Shown: piece by piece, positions 23,095 through 31,851 of the stretch
Position numbering within the stretch: position 1 is the first letter of the stretch
How the letters are laid out: the number at the start of each line of letters is the position of its first letter
From: Tidjanibacter sp.
Lineage (GTDB): Bacteria > Bacteroidota > Bacteroidia > Bacteroidales > Rikenellaceae
Reading direction: 5' to 3'
Length of the DNA: 64,000 nucleotides
Assembly (NCBI GenBank): GCA_017396085.1
Contig: JAFQNC010000029.1
Coordinates: 1 to 64,000, forward strand
The notes under the pieces: generated by a model
What the model saw: the letters and a program-made list of their open reading frames with translations, nothing else
Database searches by the model: none
Told to the model about the DNA's origin: nothing
Translations under genes and position numbers: made by a program

Positions 23095-23973
23095 ATGGAT
23101 ATTGTCATTACATACGTAAATGGGCTGGACCCTGTGTGGCAGGCCGACTATGAACGCCACACCAACATCCCCCCGTTGGAGAAACGTTTTCGCGATTGGG
23201 GCACCCTGCGCTACCTGTTCCGTGGCATAGCGGAGAATATGCCCTTTGTGCGCAAAGTACACCTCGTTGTGTCGGGCGAGAGCCAAGTGCCCGAGTGGGT
23301 TAATAGGGAGGAGGTCAATGTGGTGCTGCACAGCGACATCATCCCCTCCGAGTTTTTGCCCACCTTCAACTGTAACCCCATTGAGATGTGCCTGCATCGC
23401 ATTGAGGGGTTGGATGAGGAGTTTCTCTACTTCAACGATGATATGTTTCCTATGCGCCCCTGCAAGCCCACGGACTTTTTCCGCGAGGGTAGGGGTGTGA
23501 TTGGTATGAGCTGCCACGTGGTGGCCCACGATATGTACAAAAAGATTTGCCGCAACTCCGACCGCTTGGCCCGCAAGGCTGCCGGTAGACGTAGGAGGTG
23601 CTGGTTTTTGCGCCCACAGCACATCTGCTCGCCAATGTTGCGCAGCGAGTGTGAGGCACTCTATGGTATGGTTGAGCCCCAGATTAGGAACTCAATGACG
23701 AGGGTGCGCACGGAGGATAACCTCAATCAATACCTCTACCTCGACTATATGTTCCTGCGTGGTAAGATTGTCAGGGAACGCCTCTCGAAGAAACATTTTT
23801 CGGTGGGCATAGCGTCTACTGCCAAGTTGCGCAGGTTTGTGGAACGCCCCACCAAGAAGCTGACTTGCGTGAACGATGTGCAACTCTCCGAGGAGCGCTA
23901 CGCCGAACTGCGCAAGGTGCTGCTTGATGCCTTTGAGGTGCGCTTCCCGCAGAAGTCCAAGTTTGAGAAATAG
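23095..23973 (+). CDS. Stealth-family hexose-1-phosphate transferase (1)
   Basis: A 292-residue protein. Stealth conserved region 1 is at the N-terminus ('MDIVITYVNGLDPVW'), region 2 in the middle ('EFLPTFNCNPIEMCLHRIEGLDEEFLYFNDDMF', split) and a shorter region-3-like part follows ('NLNQYLYLDYMFLRGKIV'). Stealth proteins are sugar-1-phosphate transferases that make phosphodiester-linked surface polysaccharides; the GlcNAc-1-phosphotransferase of lysosomes is a relative. It lies 72 bp after the DUF898 gene and is followed by a GT2 enzyme and a second Stealth protein. A heptamer array follows its stop codon exactly. Confidence 0.9.
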   Translation: MDIVITYVNGLDPVWQADYERHTNIPPLEKRFRDWGTLRYLFRGIAENMPFVRKVHLVVSGESQVPEWVNREEVNVVLHSDIIPSEFLPTFNCNPIEMCLHRIEGLDEEFLYFNDDMFPMRPCKPTDFFREGRGVIGMSCHVVAHDMYKKICRNSDRLARKAAGRRRRCWFLRPQHICSPMLRSECEALYGMVEPQIRNSMTRVRTEDNLNQYLYLDYMFLRGKIVRERLSKKHFSVGIASTAKLRRFVERPTKKLTCVNDVQLSEERYAELRKVLLDAFEVRFPQKSKFEK

Positions 23974-24077
23974 TTTTCAGTTTTCAGTTATCAGTTGTCA
24001 GTAGTGCCGTAGGCAACATCATAAGGTGGTGCGTCCTCAATTCTCAATTCTCAATTCTCAATTCTCAAGTCTCAATT
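23974..24077. repeat. Two heptanucleotide arrays between stealth1 and GT2 genes
   Basis: ttttcag/ttatcag/ttgtcag words (four units, 23974-24001) begin on the base after the TAG stop. Six ctcaatt-type units (24036-24077) end three bases before the next ATG at 24081. Confidence 0.8.
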
Positions 24078-24080
24078 CTT

Positions 24081-25028
24081 ATGCCCTCTCCCTATACCCT
24101 TTCGCTCGTGGTCCCCATCTATGGGGTGGAACGCTACATCGGACACTTTGCCGAGAGCGTCTTTGCCCAATGGTGCGAGGGGGTGGAGTATGTGTTTGTG
24201 AACGATGGCACCAAGGACCGCTCGGTTGAGGTGCTGGAGGGAGTGATAGGGGAGAAGTTCGCCCACCTCCGCCCACACATAGTGATTGTACACCAACAGA
24301 ATATGGGCCTTCCGCAGGCTCGCCGCACAGGTTTCTTGGCTGCACGTGGGGAGTACATCCTCTGTGCCGACTCTGACGATTGGCTCTCGGAGGGTGCATT
24401 GAGCAGGGTGGTGGAGGAGGTTAGGCGCACGGGTGCCGACCTTGTTTGCTTCGACCTTGTGAAGGAGTATGGCGACCACAGGAGCATTAAGCGCGAGGGC
24501 AATTATTTGGCCGAGGAGAGGCACCGATTTATTGCCGACATTTTCAACTATAAGACCCCGGGCTACACCGTAACCAAGTGTTTCCGCCGTAGCCTCTATA
24601 CCGACAACCACATCCACACTCCAAAGCTCTCGATGCACGAGGATATGTGCTTGATGGCGCAGATTATCTTCTACGCTCGCAGCATTGTCCACCTGCCCGA
24701 GGTGCTCTACCACTACCGTAAGGACAACCCCGATTCGCTCTGTGCCCAGAGCCGTAGCGTGCGCCACTTGGCCTCCTCACGCAATATGCTCGACCTTTAT
24801 GGCCACTACAAGGAACGCTTGCAGGGTAGCCCCATTGAACACGTGTGGGGCGGATTGGTGCTCCGTGCAGGGTGGCACGCCATCATCCACAAGGAGGCAC
24901 GAGTGCTGTGGACCGAATTTCCGTGGCTGGCCGACTCCGTGAGGAGGGCTCCGCTGGCCTTCAACTACCGCACGCCCTTTGTGTTTCAGGTGGTTACGAA
25001 AATTTATGTAGCCCTATTCAAACGCTAA
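24081..25028 (+). CDS. Family 2 glycosyltransferase
   Basis: A 315-residue GT-A-fold enzyme. 'YTLSLVVPIYGVERYIGHFAESVFAQ' is the nucleotide-sugar-binding start, 'YVFVNDGTKDRSVEVLE' follows, and 'EYILCADSDDWLSEGAL' holds the metal-binding DxD. The ORF has no signal peptide or membrane anchor. It probably adds a sugar to a surface polysaccharide also modified by the flanking Stealth enzymes. The next gene begins 2 bp after its stop, so it is an operon. Confidence 0.93.
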   Translation: MPSPYTLSLVVPIYGVERYIGHFAESVFAQWCEGVEYVFVNDGTKDRSVEVLEGVIGEKFAHLRPHIVIVHQQNMGLPQARRTGFLAARGEYILCADSDDWLSEGALSRVVEEVRRTGADLVCFDLVKEYGDHRSIKREGNYLAEERHRFIADIFNYKTPGYTVTKCFRRSLYTDNHIHTPKLSMHEDMCLMAQIIFYARSIVHLPEVLYHYRKDNPDSLCAQSRSVRHLASSRNMLDLYGHYKERLQGSPIEHVWGGLVLRAGWHAIIHKEARVLWTEFPWLADSVRRAPLAFNYRTPFVFQVVTKIYVALFKR

Positions 25029-25030
25029 CG

Positions 25031-26038
25031 ATGAATACCAACGCCAGCACCATAGCTTTCCCCATCGACCTCGTCTACTTGTGGGTAGACGGCAACGATG
25101 CCGCTTGGCAGGCCAAACGTCAGACCTATATGACGGGGGCGCAGACCAAGAGCACCAGTGCCGATGCCACCTCCGAGGCTCGCTGGCGCAACAACGATGA
25201 ACTCCTCTTTTCGCTCCGCTCGGTGGAGATGTATGCTCCGTGGGTAAACCACATCTACATCATCACCGACAACCAACGCCCCGAGTGGCTGGTGCCCAAC
25301 CACCCGAAGGTTACCATCGTGGACCACGTGGAGATTTTCCCGCCCGAGGCCATACCTATATTTAATTCGGGGGCTTTGGAGGCGTGCATCCACAAGATTA
25401 AGGGGCTGAGTGAACACTTCCTCTTTGCCAACGATGATACCCTCTTTGCGCAGAGGGTTGAGCCCACCGACTTCTTCCTGCCCGATGGGCGCCCCATAGT
25501 GCGCTTTATGCACTTTAGCCGCCGTAAGGCCCACCGCAAAGGGCACTACCACCGTATGCTCTACCGTATGCAGAACTTGGCCAAGGAGCAGACGGGTAGG
25601 CTCATTGCGCTTGCTCCGCACCACAATATTGACGCCTACTGCAAAAGTACCTATACCCACTGCGTGGAGCAACTCTACCCCGAGGAGTGGCACCAAACCA
25701 TCTTCCACCGCTTCCGTGAGGAGGGCGATATGCACCGCAGTTTTGTGGCCTACTGGATGGTGGCCACAGGCAATGCCGTGATGCGCAGGGTGGGGAGGTA
25801 CAATAGGGTTACGGGTGGCCTTATGGGGCATTTGAGGGCCTTTTTGAGTGGTAGATATGCCACCGACTCTCGTGTGGTGTCGGCCAACCTGCCCGACTAC
25901 GAGAAGGTGATGCGCAAGTACAATCCGCTGATGATTTGCGCCAACGACAACGAGCACACCACCCCCGAGGACTGCAAGCGTATGCACGCCTTCCTGCAAG
26001 CCCACTACCCCGCAAAATCTTCGTTTGAAAAAAGATAG
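25031..26038 (+). CDS. Stealth-family hexose-1-phosphate transferase (2)
   Basis: A 335-residue protein starting at ATG 25031. The open frame extends upstream to 24845, but that part overlaps the GT2 gene in another frame. Stealth region 1 is 'IDLVYLWVDGNDAAWQAKR', region 2 is 'IPIFNSGALEACIHKIKGLSEHFLFANDDTLF', and the region-3-like part is 'MHRSFVAYWMVATGNAVMRRVGRYN'. It is clearly diverged from the first Stealth protein, so the pair may act on two different sugar-phosphate linkages. It is last in the operon and followed by a strong terminator. Confidence 0.9.
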   Translation: MNTNASTIAFPIDLVYLWVDGNDAAWQAKRQTYMTGAQTKSTSADATSEARWRNNDELLFSLRSVEMYAPWVNHIYIITDNQRPEWLVPNHPKVTIVDHVEIFPPEAIPIFNSGALEACIHKIKGLSEHFLFANDDTLFAQRVEPTDFFLPDGRPIVRFMHFSRRKAHRKGHYHRMLYRMQNLAKEQTGRLIALAPHHNIDAYCKSTYTHCVEQLYPEEWHQTIFHRFREEGDMHRSFVAYWMVATGNAVMRRVGRYNRVTGGLMGHLRAFLSGRYATDSRVVSANLPDYEKVMRKYNPLMICANDNEHTTPEDCKRMHAFLQAHYPAKSSFEKR

Positions 26039-26063
26039 TAAAACCGCCCCGACCGAAGAAAAA

Positions 26064-26100
26064 CAACCGCCCCTCCTACACACGTTAGGAGGGGCGGTTG
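26064..26100. terminator. Terminator of the Stealth/GT2 operon
   Basis: 15-bp arms caaccgcccctccta and taggaggggcggttg, followed by TTTATATTT on the plus strand and by T-rich sequence on the minus strand, between convergent genes. Confidence 0.85.
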
Positions 26101-26118
26101 TTTATATTTACATTGGTA

Positions 26119-28278
26119 TTACTCTTCCTTGACCTTCTCGATGAACTCATAGGCCATCTCGGAGATGTCGTCTGTGCGGTCGGCCCAGCCACCATTCATC
26201 ACAAGCGACTCCTTGTGGCGTTCAATGGAGTAGGTTATGGGGAACTGCGGACGGCGCATTCGCTCATATCGCTCCCTCTCCGAGGGGTTGATGGTCCTGC
26301 GCCCTATGATGGCCTCGCGCGTAGGCTTACGCTCAATGTACCACACAAACTCGGGTAGTCGCTGGGGCTGGTCGGCAGGAATTTGGTCCATCGGGTAGAT
26401 GGTGTAGACAGGGTCGCCACGATAGGTGATACCCACCACCGTGTTGTCCTCAATGTCGAAGGTCATATCGGCACTCTCGGCCACAAGGAAACCCATCATT
26501 GCGCCATCGGCATCGTCTACCATATAATAATAGGTCTGGGCATTGCCCACAACATCGGTCTTATACATCACGCCCTCCTCGTCAAAGAACGACTCAATGG
26601 TCTTGCCGGCCACCTGATTGTAGTGCGCAGTGTCCAACTCGGCCACCATCATAGGCTTACCTTCGGAGAAGAAGACTCGGTGTGGTTGCTGGTTGCGGGT
26701 GTAGACATCGGCCCTCTCGGAGGTGATTTGGTTGAGTTCATTCCACATCACCGAGTTGCGGTGGAGTTGTGCGGTGCTGTCCACCGAGAACATCAACATT
26801 GAGTCGCAAATGCCTTGGAAATCCCTGCGGAACACCTTCACATTGCGCAGACCGAGCATTATGCGGTGGGTGGTGCTGTCGTTGGCGATGGAGTCGCTCT
26901 GCACGTTCAGACTATCGGTGCGTATGCCCAAACTGTCGGCACCCATCATCAGGCTGTCGGCCCTGACGGCGAGCGAGTCGGCCACCACCTCCACCTTCTT
27001 CTCAATCACCTGCCCAAGGCTATCTCGCTCAATACCCTGCATACGGTCAAGCACGGTGAGCAGACTGTCGGCCACGGCACGTGCGAGGGTGTCGGTTGCG
27101 GCTGCCACCACCACCGAATCGCGTGCCGAGGTGAGGCTGTCGATGAGGAATTCCTTGCGTGCGGCTTCGGCTACAGCGGTGCTATCGGCCACGAACTTGG
27201 CCCTTATGGCCTGCTGTATGGAGTCGGCTTTGGCTGCCAACATTGCTGCCAGCGTGGCCGAATCGGGGCGTGTGAGGGTGCAGTAGCCGAGCGAGTCGAT
27301 GGTGTAGAGGAACATAGAGTCGGAGCGCATAAAGACCGAGTCGCCAATGCCATCCCCATCGCTGTCGCCATAGCTGATGTAGGCGGGGTCCATCGTGAGG
27401 AAGGTGTCGCCGATGCGGTCGTCATAGTTACCATAGTCGCCAAAGATGATGCTCTGGTGCTCCTCATCGCGAATTTGGGCGTTGTGTTTGAGCTCAATGA
27501 ACTGCACCATAGCCTTGTAGTCAATGGTGTCGGCCCACATTTCGCGCCCCTCGCCAAGCACATAGGCGTTGGAGTGGAAGATGTAGTGCTCGTCTTTGTT
27601 GTGATACTCGCCACGGTCGGAGGAGAGAATCTCGCCATCCTTCTTCCAAGTTACACTGCGGGTGAAGTAGCGGGCCACCTCGCTCTCGGAGTTGTAGTTC
27701 ACCGAGTCGGACTTCATTTCGTAGGTCTCGTTGCGGAGTTCAACCCTGTCCACACCGACCATTTCGTCAAGGTCGGCATAGAAGAGGCCCCTTTCGGACT
27801 CCATCTGGTTTTCGCCATTGGTGAAACAACCTCCGCCATAGAACTCGCCAATGTTGTCTTTGGTGTTGAAGATGAGGTTGTAGGTGTAGAGCGTTGCGTC
27901 TTTGTTGAGCACCTTCACGAGCGGGGAGAATACTCTTGCTTCGTTCTTTTCGCCACTGTATTCGGCCCTGTCGCCATAGATGTAGGTGTCGTCTTTCTTG
28001 ATGATTACGTTGCCGAAGCAGGTCATCTGCTTGTCGCTGTAGCGCACCATACTGTCGCAGGTTATTACGGAGCCGTTGTGGTAGAGCACCACATCGCCCA
28101 CGAGTGCATAGCCGGTGGAGTCGCCCACGGGCACGGGCCTTGTGCGGCGCGACTTCATATCCACCGGTTTGAGTTCTTCGCCCTTTGCGTTGCGAGGCCT
28201 CGTTTGTGCCCACACCTCGGTGGTTGCTCCGCCCACGCAAAGCAACGCCCAAAGGAGTATGTACAGGATACGTTTCAT
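26119..28278 (-). CDS. OstA-like (LptA/LptD N-terminal-domain) outer-membrane biogenesis protein
   Basis: A 719-residue protein with a signal peptide (to about 25) followed by a beta-jelly-roll repeat domain of the OstA_2 type: 'YHNGSVITCDSMVRYSDKQMTCFGNVIIKKDDTYIYGDRAEY', then two more such repeats to about 300. A long Asp/Ser/Ala-rich middle segment (about 320-470, repeated 'ADSL' words) looks like a flexible spacer. The C-terminal part (about 480-719) resumes beta structure. Family members are thought to carry LPS across the periplasm. The next two genes encode SurA-like chaperones, consistent with envelope assembly. Confidence 0.8.
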   Translation of the reverse strand: MKRILYILLWALLCVGGATTEVWAQTRPRNAKGEELKPVDMKSRRTRPVPVGDSTGYALVGDVVLYHNGSVITCDSMVRYSDKQMTCFGNVIIKKDDTYIYGDRAEYSGEKNEARVFSPLVKVLNKDATLYTYNLIFNTKDNIGEFYGGGCFTNGENQMESERGLFYADLDEMVGVDRVELRNETYEMKSDSVNYNSESEVARYFTRSVTWKKDGEILSSDRGEYHNKDEHYIFHSNAYVLGEGREMWADTIDYKAMVQFIELKHNAQIRDEEHQSIIFGDYGNYDDRIGDTFLTMDPAYISYGDSDGDGIGDSVFMRSDSMFLYTIDSLGYCTLTRPDSATLAAMLAAKADSIQQAIRAKFVADSTAVAEAARKEFLIDSLTSARDSVVVAAATDTLARAVADSLLTVLDRMQGIERDSLGQVIEKKVEVVADSLAVRADSLMMGADSLGIRTDSLNVQSDSIANDSTTHRIMLGLRNVKVFRRDFQGICDSMLMFSVDSTAQLHRNSVMWNELNQITSERADVYTRNQQPHRVFFSEGKPMMVAELDTAHYNQVAGKTIESFFDEEGVMYKTDVVGNAQTYYYMVDDADGAMMGFLVAESADMTFDIEDNTVVGITYRGDPVYTIYPMDQIPADQPQRLPEFVWYIERKPTREAIIGRRTINPSERERYERMRRPQFPITYSIERHKESLVMNGGWADRTDDISEMAYEFIEKVKEE

Positions 28279-28305
28279 TTCCTCGCCGTTAGCCGTTAGT
28301 AAATA

Positions 28306-28347
28306 TTTACTATTTACTAATTACTAATTACTCTTTACTCTTTATTT
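28306..28347. repeat. Heptanucleotide array at the end of the SurA-like gene
   Basis: tttacta, tttacta, attacta, attactc, tttactc, then tttattt. The minus-strand stop codon of the following gene (plus 28342-28344) lies at its edge. Confidence 0.7.
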
Positions 28348-29733
28348 AATCCACGCTTTGTTGTCAAACTCCGAGGTGTCCATCGACTTGTCGATGCGCA
28401 CATACATCGTGGCAATTTTCTTGTTGAGCCACTTTTCAAACTCCCTCTGCTGCTTGTCTTGCAGGGCTATCTCCTCAATCTGGAGGTAGTCGTTGGCAAG
28501 GCTTGCGGTGTGGGAGGGGATGATTTCAATGAGTTTGATGATTTTGGTGAGCGTGTTGCCCCTCATATCGGTGCTCTGGAAGGGCTCCGAGATGTCGCCC
28601 GGTTTGAGTGAGCGCATATAGGGGTAGTCCCTGCCGAGTTCCTCTTTGTAGAAGGCGGTGCGGGAGTAGCTGGTGTCGTTGGCACCATACATCTCAAGCA
28701 TCTCGTGGTTGGTTACCAAACCGCCATTCTGCTTGGAGTACTTATCATCGGAGTGCTTCACGGCTGCCTCTTCAAAGGTGATGCGGCCCTCTTTGATTTC
28801 GGTGGCAAGGCTGTCGAGCATCTTCAAGTCATCGGCCAACTCCACCTCGGTGAAGGTGGGGCGCAGCAGTATGTGGCGACTCTTGTAGAGGTTGCCCTTC
28901 TTCTCAATGAGCTGAATGATGTGGAAACCATAGACGGTCTCAACCACACCACTCACCTGCCCGGGCTGCAACTTGGTCAGTGCATCGCCAAAGGGTTTTT
29001 CAAAACTCTCTGCGGCCATAAAGTCCATCTCGCCACCCTGCAAGGCGGTACCGGGGTCCTGCGAGTACATTCGGGCCAGCATATCAAACCTTGCACCACC
29101 GAGGATGCGCTCCCTCATCTCCAACAGCCTCTCCCTTGTGCGCTGCTTGGCTTGGGTGGTGGAAGAGGGGAGTTTGGATATTTGTGCATAGACATACTGC
29201 TCGGGCACGATGGGGAGCATATCGGTGCGGAGTGAGTTGTAGTATTTCTCCACCTCACCGGGGGTGATGGTAACCTTGTTCATTATGGTCATCCTCATCA
29301 TCTGGGCATACTGGCCCTCCTCGGCTTGGGTGCGCATATCTGCCTTAATCTCAAAGACGGGCTTACCCTCCCTCTCTTCAAGGGCGGCGATGGAGCCTGC
29401 ATCGGTAATCATAGCCTCCACCTGCTTGTTCACGCTCTCGGCCACGCCATCGAGGTTAATCTCCACCGAGTCGATGAGGGCCTGATTGTAGAGCAACTTT
29501 TGGAGCAGAAGGTTTTCAAGTGCCTCACTCATTGCGCTACGGTCGGAGGTGTAGCCACGCTCCCTGCGTTGCTGCAAGACCTGCTTGCTGAAATCGACCA
29601 CCTCCGAGTAGAGAATGGCGGAGTTGCCCACAACGGCCACCACCTTGTCGGCCACCACGCTTTGCGCTTGGGCCATCACACTACCGATAGTCGCTGCTGC
29701 AACCACGACCACACTGATAAGAAATTTTTTCAT
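28342..29733 (-). CDS. Peptidyl-prolyl isomerase / periplasmic chaperone, SurA-like
   Basis: A 463-residue protein with a signal peptide (to about 22), an N-terminal SurA-type helical chaperone domain ('VVDKVVAVVGNSAILYSEV...') and two parvulin-like domains ('YVYAQISKLPSSTT...GGEMDFM' about 165-275; 'KSRHILLRPTFTE...NGGLVTNHEM' about 285-370). It would escort unfolded barrel proteins across the periplasm and catalyse prolyl isomerisation. It shares the minus-strand operon with another SurA-like lipoprotein gene upstream and the OstA-like gene downstream. Confidence 0.9.
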   Translation of the reverse strand: MKKFLISVVVVAAATIGSVMAQAQSVVADKVVAVVGNSAILYSEVVDFSKQVLQQRRERGYTSDRSAMSEALENLLLQKLLYNQALIDSVEINLDGVAESVNKQVEAMITDAGSIAALEEREGKPVFEIKADMRTQAEEGQYAQMMRMTIMNKVTITPGEVEKYYNSLRTDMLPIVPEQYVYAQISKLPSSTTQAKQRTRERLLEMRERILGGARFDMLARMYSQDPGTALQGGEMDFMAAESFEKPFGDALTKLQPGQVSGVVETVYGFHIIQLIEKKGNLYKSRHILLRPTFTEVELADDLKMLDSLATEIKEGRITFEEAAVKHSDDKYSKQNGGLVTNHEMLEMYGANDTSYSRTAFYKEELGRDYPYMRSLKPGDISEPFQSTDMRGNTLTKIIKLIEIIPSHTASLANDYLQIEEIALQDKQQREFEKWLNKKIATMYVRIDKSMDTSEFDNKAWIK

Positions 29734-29765
29734 ACTTATGCTGTTCTTTTTTTTGTCTTGTGTTG

Positions 29766-30620
29766 TTAGTCAAAATTGTTGATTGTTACACGCCCCTCCG
29801 ATAGTGCGCTCATATAAAGACTATCGTTGAAGGTGGTCAGCAGTTGGGCCCTTCGGCGGTTGAAGAGGATGCGCCTAACCATATCGGCCACCCTCTCGTA
29901 GGGAGCGTTGGAGCCCTGCTTTATAACGTCATATATTTGAATAAAGTATTTGCTGTCGGCATCTGCCATCTGGCGAATCTCCCCGCCGGAGAGTACATAG
30001 TCGTAATTCTTACCCTTGCGCACCGGCAGGTAGGAGAGGAATTCGCCGAAATCCACCCACGTGTCGAAGGTGTGGAGTTCAAAGTTGTTCTTCACACAGA
30101 GGTCCAAAAAGTCCTGCTGCTTTTCGCTACTCTTGGAGCCCATCAGATTGAAGAGTTTGACCGACTGACGATAGGTGTCGGGCAGTCGCACGATGCGACC
30201 TTTGAGGATTGTGCGGTCCATCACAAAGTCGGAACGGTGGGCCTCAAAATAGGCCTTCACCATACTGTCTGTGATGAGGGTGTCCATACGCCCTTGAAGG
30301 TAGTGCTGCTCCAATCGGGCACCGAGGAGCGAGGTGCGGTACTCGTCCACAAGGCGGTCAATCTCGCCCATTGAGGAGGCGAGTTCGTGCTCGGCGGCTT
30401 GTAGTTTTACCTGCTTGCGCACCCATTGGTCCACAAATTTCTGGGCCACTTTGAGGCTGTCGGCACCGGCAAGGTCGGCCACCACGGGGGCTACTTCCGA
30501 GAGCATCAGCACACTCTCGCCCACCGAGGCCACAACCTTGTCTTTGGGCAGGGGCTCACATCCTGCGAGTGTCACCACCGCAAGAACCAAAAGGGGTATG
30601 ATTTTGTAAAAAAATTTCAT
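29766..30620 (-). CDS. SurA-like lipoprotein (peptidyl-prolyl isomerase relative)
   Basis: A 284-residue protein starting 'MKFFYKIIPLLVLAVVTLAGCEPLPKDKVVASVGESVLMLSEV'. A longer upstream frame to 30857 is not coding-like and overlaps the intergenic terminator. A lipoprotein box 'LAGC' (Cys 21) is followed by the same '...VVASVGxxVLMLSEV' start as SurA. No complete parvulin active site is apparent. It is probably a partner or regulator of the SurA-like protein encoded 32 bp downstream in the operon. Confidence 0.8.
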   Translation of the reverse strand: MKFFYKIIPLLVLAVVTLAGCEPLPKDKVVASVGESVLMLSEVAPVVADLAGADSLKVAQKFVDQWVRKQVKLQAAEHELASSMGEIDRLVDEYRTSLLGARLEQHYLQGRMDTLITDSMVKAYFEAHRSDFVMDRTILKGRIVRLPDTYRQSVKLFNLMGSKSSEKQQDFLDLCVKNNFELHTFDTWVDFGEFLSYLPVRKGKNYDYVLSGGEIRQMADADSKYFIQIYDVIKQGSNAPYERVADMVRRILFNRRRAQLLTTFNDSLYMSALSEGRVTINNFD

Positions 30621-30661
30621 TTGCAGGCGCAAAGATAACTCTTTAGAGTTAAAAACGCAAA

Positions 30662-30688
30662 GCAGGTCCGCATTATTATCGGACCTGC
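30662..30688. terminator. Terminator of the CPBP gene
   Basis: gcaggtccg and cggacctgc 9-bp arms around attattat; T-rich tract ttgtgttttt on the plus side and tttgcgttttt on the minus side. Confidence 0.75.
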
Positions 30689-30747
30689 CTTGTGTTTTTG
30701 TCGTTTGAGGTTGATTTTTATCCTCGTTTGTGTGTGACTGAGCCACT

Positions 30748-31725
30748 CTATTCAAGTTCGGTTTCGTTGCGCAGGTTGAGCACAAGGCGCACCATTGCGT
30801 AGACAAATACCACGGCCGAGAGGCCATAGATGGTCCAGTAGAGCCAATCGGGGCCAATCAAATCACGCAGGGTGGTGTCGGCTGCATCCCCAAAGAAGGC
30901 GAGCGAAATGTAGGCAATGCCGTTGTTGATGGCGTGCAGGATTATGACCGAGAGCAGTGAGCCTGTGCGCAGGTAGATGTAACCAAAGATGAGGCCCACC
31001 ACAAAGGCATTGATAATCTGCACCGGCACTCCGTGTACAAGGCCGAAGAGCAGGGCCGAGATGAGCACCGCAGCACCACTTCCGAACCTCTCCCTGCACG
31101 ACTCAAAGATGAGCCCGCGGAACAAAATCTCCTCCAAAATGGGGGCGCAAACCACCACCGACAAGATGGCCCAACCGCCCAATCCGACCATATCCGTTAC
31201 GTTCTGATATTCCTCCTTCGGGAAGAGCAACAAGAGGGGCTCCAAGACCACACTTGAAGCGAGCAATACGGCCACTCCCCAGAGTAGTATCGGTAGGTTT
31301 ACTCGGCGCACTCCGAAGTGCAACGCCGAGGGCCTTTGGGCCTTGCGGCGCAACCACACGATGTAGGCAATGGGCGGGAGCATTTGCACGAGGTAGTAGA
31401 GTAGTGTGAGGTCGGGTGTAAGGCTCTCTGTACCACGCAATTTCATAATCACAATGGCCAGTAGACTACCCACCAGACTCGACAGTACAAAGATACCCAC
31501 CGTGGCGAACAAATCAACCCACGTGGGGAACTTTCTTGCACTCCTCGCAGGGGCCTTTTTGTCCTCCGTAAAGGGTGTTTTCCGGTCCTCCGCAAAGGGT
31601 GCCTTTTCACCCTCCACGATATGTGCAATTTTTCCCTCTTTGGTGGGGCTGTTTTTACCCTCTTCAATGGGGTTGTTTTCGGCTTTTTGCATCGCTATTT
31701 TTGGTTCAAAATTTTCGTTATCCAT
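30748..31725 (-). CDS. CPBP-family (CAAX-protease-like) intramembrane protease
   Basis: A 325-residue protein. The CPBP motifs are present: 'APILEEILFRGLIFESCRERF' (EExxxR), 'LLFGLVHG' (FxxxH) and 'IILHAINN' (HxxxN). About eight membrane segments follow a charged N-terminal tail of some 65 residues built from imperfect ten-residue repeats ('EGKNSPTKEGKIAHIVEGEKAPFAEDRKTPFTEDKKAP' region). The family degrades or processes membrane substrates, e.g. bacteriocin self-immunity or prenylated proteins; target here unknown. It is divergent from parA. Confidence 0.88.
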   Translation of the reverse strand: MDNENFEPKIAMQKAENNPIEEGKNSPTKEGKIAHIVEGEKAPFAEDRKTPFTEDKKAPARSARKFPTWVDLFATVGIFVLSSLVGSLLAIVIMKLRGTESLTPDLTLLYYLVQMLPPIAYIVWLRRKAQRPSALHFGVRRVNLPILLWGVAVLLASSVVLEPLLLLFPKEEYQNVTDMVGLGGWAILSVVVCAPILEEILFRGLIFESCRERFGSGAAVLISALLFGLVHGVPVQIINAFVVGLIFGYIYLRTGSLLSVIILHAINNGIAYISLAFFGDAADTTLRDLIGPDWLYWTIYGLSAVVFVYAMVRLVLNLRNETELE

Positions 31726-31771
31726 ACTTTGGTTTGTGTCGGCGAGTTCAACTATTCGCTTTTTAGGAGTT

Positions 31772-31829
31772 CAAATATATCTATTTTTGCCGAAAATTAG
31801 GAAAGTTTCGAAGAAAATAGTTACTTTTG
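31772..31829. promoter_or_regulatory. Divergent promoters for CPBP and parA
   Basis: Minus-strand TATATTTG at plus 31772-31779 for CPBP; plus-strand TACTTTTG at 31822-31829, about 23 bp before parA ATG 31852. Neither has a clear -33. Confidence 0.55.
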
Positions 31830-31851
31830 CTCTATTAAATTCTGAATACGT

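Noticed and set aside
24845..25030. N-terminal extension of the second Stealth protein
   Set aside because: It overlaps the GT2 coding region in another frame. The Stealth start motif begins at ATG 25031.
26815..28299. 494-codon frame antisense to the OstA-like gene
   Set aside because: Shadow frame. The minus-strand frame has a signal peptide and OstA repeats; this one is Val/Gly/His-rich nonsense typical of antisense of G+C-rich genes.
30621..30857. Upstream extension of the SurA-like lipoprotein
   Set aside because: It would hide the lipoprotein signal and cross a terminator hairpin; ATG 30620 gives a proper signal peptide.
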